NCBI GenBank assembly: GCA_910579955.1
Contig: CAJTWE010000036.1
Coordinates: forward strand, 1-16,325
Length of the DNA: 16,325 nucleotides
Source: an uncultured Ruminococcus sp.
Lineage (GTDB): Bacteria > Bacillota > Clostridia > Oscillospirales > Ruminococcaceae
Reading direction: 5' to 3'
Part shown: one piece after another, positions 6,921 through 12,508 of the stretch
How the letters are laid out: every line of letters starts with the position of its first letter
Numbering within the stretch: position 1 is the first letter of the stretch
Program-made: the position numbers and the translations under genes
Notes under the pieces: model-generated
Told to the model about the DNA's origin: nothing
Databases searched by the model: none
What the model saw: the letters and a program-made list of their open reading frames with translations, nothing else

Positions 6921-6980
6921 GTTTCCACAGTTTCAACGTAACTACTACTACTACTATTTTATTTTTTCTTATTTCTATTC
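6921..6980 (+). other. Origin unwinding element: tandem DnaA boxes, DnaA-trios and AT-rich tract
   Basis: Two adjacent DnaA boxes (GTTTCCACA 6921-6929 and GTTTCAACG 6930-6938) are followed, after three bases, by five perfect CTA triplets (6942-6956), then by the T-rich tract TTTTATTTTTTCTTATTTC (6957-6975). CTA repeats on this strand are TAG on the other, which is the DnaA-trio pattern (3'-GAT-5') described for the B. subtilis basal unwinding system, with the same order and orientation relative to boxes. This is the most probable initial opening site of the chromosome. Confidence 0.88.
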
Positions 6981-6984
6981 TGTT

Positions 6985-7007
6985 TAAACGCAGCAAAGCT
7001 GCGTTTA
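6985..7007. repeat. 10-bp perfect inverted repeat beside the unwinding element
   Basis: TAAACGCAGC (6985-6994) and GCTGCGTTTA (6998-7007) pair perfectly around an AAA loop. It begins within about 10 nt of the T-rich tract. It is GC-rich against an AT-rich background and has no following T-run, so it is not an obvious terminator. It could be a boundary of the melted region or a single-strand hairpin exposed on opening. Confidence 0.65.
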
Positions 7008-7026
7008 TGCAAATAAGTGTTGAAAC

Positions 7027-7186
7027 TAAAAATATGCAACAAGCTTTTCTGTTAAAAGTATATTCTATGCAGTAGCATTTAATTCTTATATTGTTATATC
7101 ATAGTATATTATATTAAATATACTGCTAAATGTGCATTTCAACAAAAAAGCTGCTTTTCATTCAAATAAAGGATGGTATTTATTAT
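7027..7186. other. dnaN upstream spacer
   Basis: An AT-rich spacer with one DnaA-box-like site (7136-7144). TATACT at 7119-7124 resembles a -10, but no good -35 is found at 16-18 nt, so the dnaN promoter is not confidently located. The frame upstream of the chosen dnaN start is open from 7130, but the first 19 codons do not look like DnaN. Confidence 0.35.
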
Positions 7187-8293
7187 ATGATGAAATTTAC
7201 CTGCGATAAGCAGTCACTTTATGACGCTGTTGCCCACGTTTCAAAAGGTATTGCACAGCGTTCAACAATTGCAGCCCTTGAAGGCATTAAATGCAGACTC
7301 AGTTCTGATAATCTTGAATTGACAGGCTATGATCTGGAATTCGGTATTCAGAAAAATCTCGATGTTGAAACCGATGATGACGGTGAGTTTGTTATAAATG
7401 CAAGACTTTTAAGCGAAGCCGTACGCCGTATGTCCGGCAATATGGTGAGATTTGAAATAGACGATAACCTGAATGTAAGTATGTACTGTGAAGCTACTGA
7501 ATTCCATATTTCTGCTATGTCTGCGGAGGAATATCCGGCACTGCCTGATATGAATATGGATGAAGGTATGCATATAGATCAGGAAGTTCTTAAATCCATG
7601 ATAAATCAAACAAGTTATGCTGCTTGCCTTAATGAAGCAAAACCTGTTCTGACAGGAGAGCTTTTTGAAGTGAGAGATGATGTTCTCAGCGTTGTTGCTA
7701 TTGATGGATTCAGACTTGCTATACGTAATGAAAAGGCTGATGCTAAGGAATCTATGCAGTTTGTTGTACCTAAGAGAACTGTTACCGAAGTTGCAAATAT
7801 GCTTAAAGATGATGCAAAGGAACAGTGCGCTATATCTGTAAGCAGAAGCCACATTATATTTGAGTTTGATGGCTATATCGTCTTTTCTAGACTCTTGGAA
7901 GGCGAATTCCACAATTATAGGAGCAGCATACCGGCAACTTTTAACACTGAGGTAATTGTAAGCACAAGCGATCTTACAAGATGTCTTGAGAGATGCTCGC
8001 TTCTGATAAACAGCAAATTCAATGCTCCTATAAGATGTACATTCAGCGGCGGAAGCCTTAATGTACGCTGCAAAACCGGTATTGGTGAGATAAACGATAC
8101 TATTCCGGTTAAGATAAGCGGCCCTGATGTAAAAATCGGTCTTAATAATCGCTTTTTACTGGAAGCTGTACGTGCATCGGACTGCGATTCTGTAAAAATT
8201 CAAATGTCAGGCGGAAACAGGGTAGTTAAAATTGTTCCTATGCAGGGCGAGAGCTTTATCTTCCTGCTTATGCCTATTCAGTTAAAGGATTGA
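7187..8293 (+). CDS. dnaN: DNA polymerase III subunit beta (sliding clamp)
   Basis: A ring-shaped dimer that tethers DNA polymerase III and repair enzymes to DNA. The product is 368 residues from the ATG at 7187 (or 367 from the adjacent ATG at 7190, MKFTCDKQ), matching the three-domain clamp length (366-378). The N-terminus MKFTCDKQSLYDAVAHV, the SAEEYPALP motif (about 112-120) and the C-terminal LLMPIQL are family hallmarks. A longer reading from 7130 would add 19 codons lying in a DnaA-box region; AAAGGA at 7168-7173 supports the downstream ATG pair. The next gene, yaaA, begins 8 nt after the stop, and yaaA-recF overlap, so dnaN-yaaA-recF is an operon as in other Firmicutes. Confidence 0.97.
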   Translation: MMKFTCDKQSLYDAVAHVSKGIAQRSTIAALEGIKCRLSSDNLELTGYDLEFGIQKNLDVETDDDGEFVINARLLSEAVRRMSGNMVRFEIDDNLNVSMYCEATEFHISAMSAEEYPALPDMNMDEGMHIDQEVLKSMINQTSYAACLNEAKPVLTGELFEVRDDVLSVVAIDGFRLAIRNEKADAKESMQFVVPKRTVTEVANMLKDDAKEQCAISVSRSHIIFEFDGYIVFSRLLEGEFHNYRSSIPATFNTEVIVSTSDLTRCLERCSLLINSKFNAPIRCTFSGGSLNVRCKTGIGEINDTIPVKISGPDVKIGLNNRFLLEAVRASDCDSVKIQMSGGNRVVKIVPMQGESFIFLLMPIQLKD

Positions 8294-8301
8294 TAATAAT
8301 T

Positions 8302-8526
8302 ATGGAAGAGAAAATTGCTATAAAAACTGAATTTATTAAGCTTGACGCACTTCTTAAGTTTGCAGGAATATGTGAAACGGGCGGAATTGCAAAGGAAACC
8401 GTTTTAAATGGTGAGGTTCTTGTAAACGGAGAAGTTTGTACTATGAGAGGCAAGAAGATAAGACCGGGGGATGTTGTTTCTGTAACCGGTGCTGCCACTT
8501 TGCGTATTGAATCTGCCATGACATGA
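8302..8526 (+). CDS. yaaA: S4 domain-containing protein YaaA (RlbA)
   Basis: A 74-residue S4-like RNA-binding domain protein of the YaaA/RlbA family, nearly always encoded between dnaN and recF in Firmicutes; its role is thought to be linked to ribosome or RNA metabolism. The S4 fold is visible as I-K-L-D-A-L-L-K-F-A-G (12-22), G-G-I-A-K (27-31), the core V-L-N-G-E-V-L-V-N-G (34-43), then R-G-K-K-I-R-P-G-D-V-V (49-59). I choose ATG 8302, with AAAGGA (8284-8289) 12 nt upstream. A TTG at 8290 in the same frame would overlap dnaN but abuts that Shine-Dalgarno sequence, so it is unlikely. The stop overlaps the recF start (ATGA). Confidence 0.93.
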   Translation: MEEKIAIKTEFIKLDALLKFAGICETGGIAKETVLNGEVLVNGEVCTMRGKKIRPGDVVSVTGAATLRIESAMT

Positions 8527-9644
8527 GGCTTACTAAAGTAAATATTGATGGATTTAAAAATCTCTGTGAGGTAAGCTTTGTACCTGATGCGGGATATAAC
8601 GTAATATCAGGTGAAAACGCTCAGGGAAAGACAAATCTCCTTGAAGCTCTGTGGCTTTTTACAGGATGCAGAAGCTTTAGAAAAACAAAAGAGAAGGATT
8701 ATTTAAGCTTTGATGGCGGTTCGATTTATGTTGAGATATTTTTTCACGACGGCAGACGTGAACAGAAACTTATTTGTGAAATGTCGCCGGGAAACCGTGA
8801 AAAAAAGATAACTCTCAACGGTGTGCCAGTAAGGCAGACAAGCGATCTTTTTGATATATATACCTGCGTGGCTTTTACTCCTGATGATACGGAGCTTATT
8901 ACAGGCGGTCCTGAGATCAGAAGAAGCTTTCTTGATCTTTGTTTTTCGCAGCTTTATAGACGAGGCGTATCGTCTGTAAGGCGATACCAGCTTATATTGT
9001 CTCAGCGTAATGCCGTTTTAAAGCAGCGTTTGCCCCTTTCTCAGACAGAACCTGTACTTGATATATGGGACAGACAGCTTGCTTCGGTGGGAACGTATAT
9101 ATCTCTTAGAAGAAAATCTTATTCTGAAAAGCTTGAAGAAGCATGCAGTGAGCTTTATGGCAGGATCTCTTCCGGTGCGGAGGAGATAAATGCGGCTTAT
9201 AAAAGTCAGATTTTTGGAAAAAGACCGGAAATATCTGAGGATTCATCGGCAGAGCTTGAAGAATTTTATTATGAGAAGCTGAAATCTGCAAGAACGCAGG
9301 ATACTGAGCTTGGATTTACGTCCTGCGGCGTACACAGAGACGATCTTGAACTTTTGATAAATGGTGTAAGTGCAAGGGAATTTGGTTCTCAGGGGCAGAA
9401 AAAGAGCCTTGCACTGGCACTTAAACTTTCACAGGCACAGCTCTATGGCGCTGCTAAAAGAGAATCGCCTGTTATTCTTCTTGATGATGTTCTTGGTGAA
9501 CTAGATCGAAATCGTCAGGAAGTAGTTTATACCATAATCAGGGATATGCAGGTTTTTATAACCACTTGTCATGACGAGGTGTTGATACCTGAGCTTGACG
9601 GACAGCGTATTTTGTTGAAAAATGGTAGGATAATTTCAAAGTAA
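8523..9644 (+). CDS. recF: DNA replication and repair protein RecF
   Basis: An SMC-like ABC ATPase of the RecFOR pathway that helps load RecA on gapped DNA. It is 373 residues, normal for RecF. Walker A is GENAQGKT 30-37, the ABC signature region FGSQGQKKS 287-295, and Walker B VILLDDVLGELD 317-328; the conserved GVHRDDL is at 269-275. The ATG at 8523 overlaps the yaaA stop by 4 nt, giving translational coupling. There is no ATG or strong ribosome binding site giving a better alternative. The gene is followed by a 139-nt spacer rich in DnaA boxes, then gyrB. No remB-like gene sits between recF and gyrB. Confidence 0.97.
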   Translation: MRLTKVNIDGFKNLCEVSFVPDAGYNVISGENAQGKTNLLEALWLFTGCRSFRKTKEKDYLSFDGGSIYVEIFFHDGRREQKLICEMSPGNREKKITLNGVPVRQTSDLFDIYTCVAFTPDDTELITGGPEIRRSFLDLCFSQLYRRGVSSVRRYQLILSQRNAVLKQRLPLSQTEPVLDIWDRQLASVGTYISLRRKSYSEKLEEACSELYGRISSGAEEINAAYKSQIFGKRPEISEDSSAELEEFYYEKLKSARTQDTELGFTSCGVHRDDLELLINGVSAREFGSQGQKKSLALALKLSQAQLYGAAKRESPVILLDDVLGELDRNRQEVVYTIIRDMQVFITTCHDEVLIPELDGQRILLKNGRIISK

Positions 9645-9783
9645 AATTTGGTATTATTCAGAAATTGCTAAGAAAAATGTGTTTTCCACAGACTGTTGAA
9701 AACACTGTGGAAAGACTGTACACTTATGTTGAGAACACCTTTTGGTGCATCCTTGACATGAATTTTTATAGGAGGAAAAAAAC
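9645..9783. promoter_or_regulatory. DnaA-box cluster and candidate promoter upstream of gyrB
   Basis: Four box-like 9-mers lie within 54 nt: TTTTCCACA 9682-9690 (plus), and on the minus strand 9694-9702 (TTTTCAACA), 9706-9714 (CTTTCCACA) and 9727-9735 (TTCTCAACA). The first and third form an inverted pair. A candidate promoter, TTGAAA (9697-9702) - 16 nt - TACACT (9719-9724), is embedded in these boxes. Its -35 coincides with a box, so DnaA could repress gyrBA. The promoter is weakly supported (5/6 and 4/6 matches); the boxes are clear. Confidence 0.65.
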
Positions 9784-11727
9784 ATGATAGAAGAACAGAT
9801 TCCTCATGCTGAGAGCTATGATGAAAATCAAATTCAAGTTCTTGAAGGTCTTGAGGCTGTCCGTAAACGTCCGGGTATGTATATCGGTTCTACAGGTACT
9901 AAGGGTTTGCATCATCTTGTTTATGAAATCGTGGACAACTCAATTGATGAGGCTCTGGCAGGGTTCTGTACTGAGATAAACATAGAAATTTTGCCTGATG
10001 ATGTTATTCGTGTTTCAGATAACGGAAGAGGTATTCCTGTCGGTATTCATCCTAAAGAGGGTATCTCTGCTGCCACGGTAGTTTATACTATTCTTCATGC
10101 CGGAGGTAAATTCGGCGGCGGCGGATATAAGGTTTCCGGTGGTCTGCACGGCGTTGGTGCATCTGTTGTAAATGCGCTTTCTGAATGGCTGGAACTTACT
10201 GTTAAGGACGGAAAACATATTCACTTTCAGAGATTTGAGCGTGGAGCTTATAGCGAAGAGCTGAAAATCATTGGTGAAACAACTGAAAACGGTACTTCCG
10301 TTATGTTTAAGGCTGATCCTGAGATATTTGAAAGTACTGTATATGATTACGAGGTCTTGCTGAAAAGACTGCGTGAACAGGCGTTTCTTAATGCAGGCAT
10401 AAAAATTATATTTTCGGATAAGAGAAAGTCTTCTGCTATTGTTACAGAAGAGCTTTACTATGAGGGCGGTATACGCCACTTTGTTGAGCATCTTCACAAG
10501 GTAAGAGGAGTTACGCCTTTATCTGATGAAATAATTTATTTATCAGGTATGGATGGCGATTCCTTTGGTGAAATTGCTATGCAGTATAATGATAGCTACA
10601 ATGAGCTTGTGCTTTCATTTGCAAATAATATCCATACTATTGACGGCGGTACTCATGAGGTTGGATTTAAAAACGCTCTTACTAAAGTTATAAACGAATA
10701 CGGCAAAAAAATGAATCTGCTTAAAGATGGCATGAAGCTGCTTGGCGATGATGTAAGAGAAGGTTTGACAGCTGTTATTTCTGTTAAACTGACTGAATGC
10801 GAATTTGAAGGACAAACTAAGGGACGACTTGGAAATCCACAGGTTAAGCCATTTATTGAGAAGCTTGTTTATGAAAAGCTTATGGACTTCCTTGATGAAA
10901 ATCCTGAGGCTGCCAGAAGTATTTTTGAAAAGAGTCTTTCTGCACAGAAGGCTCGTGAGGCTGCTAAGAAGGCAAGAGATCTTACAAGACGTAAGTCTGC
11001 TATGGAAAGCGCAAGTCTGCCGGGTAAGCTTGCAGACTGCTCTGAAAAGGGCGTTGATGGAACTGAACTCTATATTGTCGAGGGTGATTCTGCGGGCGGC
11101 TCTGCAAAAGAGGGCAGAGACAGACGATATCAAGCTATTTTGCCTCTTTGGGGTAAGATGCTGAATGTTGAGAAAGCTCGTATTGATAAGGTTTACGGCA
11201 ATGAAAAGCTTATGCCGGTTGTTACAGCACTGGGTACTTCTATTGGTGAGGACTTTGATTTGTCTAAACTCAGATACGGCAAGATCATTATCATGGCGGA
11301 TGCCGATGTAGACGGTTCTCATATTCGTACACTTTTGCTTACATTCTTTTTCCGCTTTATGCGTCCGCTTATTACTAACGGTAATATATATCTTGCACAG
11401 CCGCCGCTTTTTAAGGTTTCAAAGGGCAAAAAGTTTAAGTATGCTTTTGATGAGGCTGAACGTGATAGATTTATTGCTGAATTTAAGGAAAACGATAAGA
11501 GCAATGCTAAGATTGAGGTTCAGCGTTACAAAGGTCTGGGTGAAATGAGTTCTCAGCAGCTTTGGGATACTACTATGAATCCCGAAACACGTTCTATGAT
11601 ACGTGTTGACCTTGATGATGCGGAACGTGCTGATGAGGTATTTACGATTCTTATGGGCGACAAGGTCGCTCCAAGACGTGAGTTTATTGAAAATAATGCA
11701 CGTTACGTACAGAATCTGGATATCTAA
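9784..11727 (+). CDS. gyrB: DNA gyrase subunit B
   Basis: The ATPase subunit of gyrase, which introduces negative supercoils together with GyrA. It is 647 residues, the short Firmicute form lacking the roughly 170-residue insert of the E. coli protein. The GHKL ATPase shows catalytic E48 and N52 (YEIVDNSIDEAL), DNGRG 79-83 and GGLHGVG 119-125. The transducer domain is about 230-400. The TOPRIM domain has EGDSAGG 433-439 with E433, and DADVDG 506-511 with D506/D508. The C-terminal PRREFIENNA (630-639) is typical. W456 is found in LPLWGK, where E. coli has K447 and B. subtilis Arg. AGGAGG (9770-9775) lies 8 nt before the ATG. The downstream gene's ribosome binding site overlaps the gyrB stop, so gyrB, the YcxB-like gene and gyrA are cotranscribed. 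Confidence 0.98.
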   Translation: MIEEQIPHAESYDENQIQVLEGLEAVRKRPGMYIGSTGTKGLHHLVYEIVDNSIDEALAGFCTEINIEILPDDVIRVSDNGRGIPVGIHPKEGISAATVVYTILHAGGKFGGGGYKVSGGLHGVGASVVNALSEWLELTVKDGKHIHFQRFERGAYSEELKIIGETTENGTSVMFKADPEIFESTVYDYEVLLKRLREQAFLNAGIKIIFSDKRKSSAIVTEELYYEGGIRHFVEHLHKVRGVTPLSDEIIYLSGMDGDSFGEIAMQYNDSYNELVLSFANNIHTIDGGTHEVGFKNALTKVINEYGKKMNLLKDGMKLLGDDVREGLTAVISVKLTECEFEGQTKGRLGNPQVKPFIEKLVYEKLMDFLDENPEAARSIFEKSLSAQKAREAAKKARDLTRRKSAMESASLPGKLADCSEKGVDGTELYIVEGDSAGGSAKEGRDRRYQAILPLWGKMLNVEKARIDKVYGNEKLMPVVTALGTSIGEDFDLSKLRYGKIIIMADADVDGSHIRTLLLTFFFRFMRPLITNGNIYLAQPPLFKVSKGKKFKYAFDEAERDRFIAEFKENDKSNAKIEVQRYKGLGEMSSQQLWDTTMNPETRSMIRVDLDDAERADEVFTILMGDKVAPRREFIENNARYVQNLDI

Positions 11728-11737
11728 GGAGTTTTTT

Positions 11738-12496
11738 ATGACTGATTATAAAGATAATACAGATGATTTAACAGATGAAATTATAAGTGATATTGATACA
11801 GACGCTAAAGAAGATATTAAAGAAAATGACAGTGATGCGAAGAGTTTAGAAATTACTGATATTGATAACTCTTCTGAGTCTAATACTGATGCAGAAGAAG
11901 AGGAGAAGGCAGCTTATACAGATACTTCTGATAAAATAATTCCTGAGACCTCGCCGTATCAGATAAGCTACGATCTTTATGGAAGTGCTTACAAGTGTTA
12001 TCAGAAACGTTTTATTTTTCCTAAAAATAGGATATTACAGCTTGTGCTGCTTGTTTTGGCAGTAGACTTTGCTTATCATGGCGCTGTGAATCCTGATAAT
12101 AAAATGGCATTTTTTCTGCTTGCTCTTTGTGCTGCGCTCATTTTTATACTTTGGTATAATCCAAGAAGAATGAGAAGAAGCGTTATGGATGTTGTTCGTG
12201 AGATGGAGGGTGATGAATATATTTTCTCTATGGATGATGAGAAAATGACTTTCTCTACCGTTCCGCCTGAATATGTTCAGGATGTACCTAATGATGAGAT
12301 AGCTTCTAATCCGCCTACTGAAATTTACTTCGATAGTAATCTTTCGGTAATCGAAAAGTATGAATTCTTTCTCATTTGTCGTGGCAAACAGGCATTTTAT
12401 GTTCTTCCAAAATACGCACTGTATGATAATCAGGCGGAAGTAATTCGCTGTCATCTTGAAAATAAGATTGGCAAACGTTTCCGCTGCAAAATTTAA
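11738..12496 (+). CDS. Two-TM membrane protein with acidic N-terminus, YcxB-like C-terminal domain
   Basis: Not a gyrase component by sequence. From the ATG at 11738 (TAAGGAG 11725-11731, overlapping the gyrB stop) the product has 252 residues. Residues 1-70 are highly acidic (Asp/Glu-rich, Ser/Thr), low-complexity and probably disordered. Two hydrophobic segments at about 98-114 and 122-140 form a helical hairpin, followed by NPRRMRRS (141-148), a positive-inside signal. The cytosolic C-terminal part (about 150-252) includes a stretch like a YcxB-like domain: an E-I-Y-F-D...E-K-Y-E-F-F-L-I...F-Y-V-L-P-K-Y-A-L pattern at about 195-228. It sits between gyrB and gyrA with 10 and 12 nt gaps, so it is cotranscribed with them. 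Function is unknown; a membrane-linked role is all that can be inferred. An in-frame upstream extension to 11603 overlaps gyrB and is rejected. Confidence 0.85.
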   Translation: MTDYKDNTDDLTDEIISDIDTDAKEDIKENDSDAKSLEITDIDNSSESNTDAEEEEKAAYTDTSDKIIPETSPYQISYDLYGSAYKCYQKRFIFPKNRILQLVLLVLAVDFAYHGAVNPDNKMAFFLLALCAALIFILWYNPRRMRRSVMDVVREMEGDEYIFSMDDEKMTFSTVPPEYVQDVPNDEIASNPPTEIYFDSNLSVIEKYEFFLICRGKQAFYVLPKYALYDNQAEVIRCHLENKIGKRFRCKI

Positions 12497-12508
12497 AGGT
12501 GAATTTAC

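Larger units (their letters stand above)
6588..7144. promoter_or_regulatory. DnaA-box array between dnaA and dnaN (main oriC cluster)
   Basis: About 16 DnaA-box-like 9-mers lie in 600 nt. Plus orientation: 6588-6596 (GTTTCCACA), 6609-6617 (ATTTCAACA), 6621-6629 (TTTTCAACA), weak 6709-6717 and 6716-6724, 6734-6742, 6775-6783, 6787-6795 (TTTTCCACA), 6804-6812, 6855-6863 (TTTTCAACG), 6921-6929 (GTTTCCACA), 6930-6938 (GTTTCAACG) and 7136-7144. Minus orientation: 6633-6641, 6645-6653 and 7018-7026. No canonical TTATCCACA was found. An inverted repeat, TCCCAGCA (6659-6666)/TGCTGGGA (6693-6700), is embedded. The position matches the downstream subregion of bipartite Firmicute origins. Confidence 0.85.

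Noticed and set aside
6942..6956. CTA repeat as an ordinary microsatellite
   Set aside because: Its exact placement after tandem DnaA boxes and before the T-rich tract fits the DnaA-trio arrangement better than random slippage.
6875..7075. A 66-codon plus-strand frame across the unwinding element
   Set aside because: Its Thr run is the CTA repeat read in one frame; it lacks a ribosome binding site and overlaps the origin signals.
8290..8301. TTG start for yaaA at 8290 overlapping the dnaN stop
   Set aside because: The Shine-Dalgarno AAAGGA directly abuts it; the ATG at 8302 gives better spacing and the usual family length.
9753..9758. Perfect TTGACA just upstream of gyrB
   Set aside because: A -10 at 16-18 nt would fall in the gyrB ribosome binding site or start codon, leaving no leader.
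11603..11737. N-terminal extension of the membrane protein gene into gyrB
   Set aside because: It lies wholly inside the conserved end of gyrB in another frame; the ATG at 11738 has a ribosome binding site and starts the natural product.
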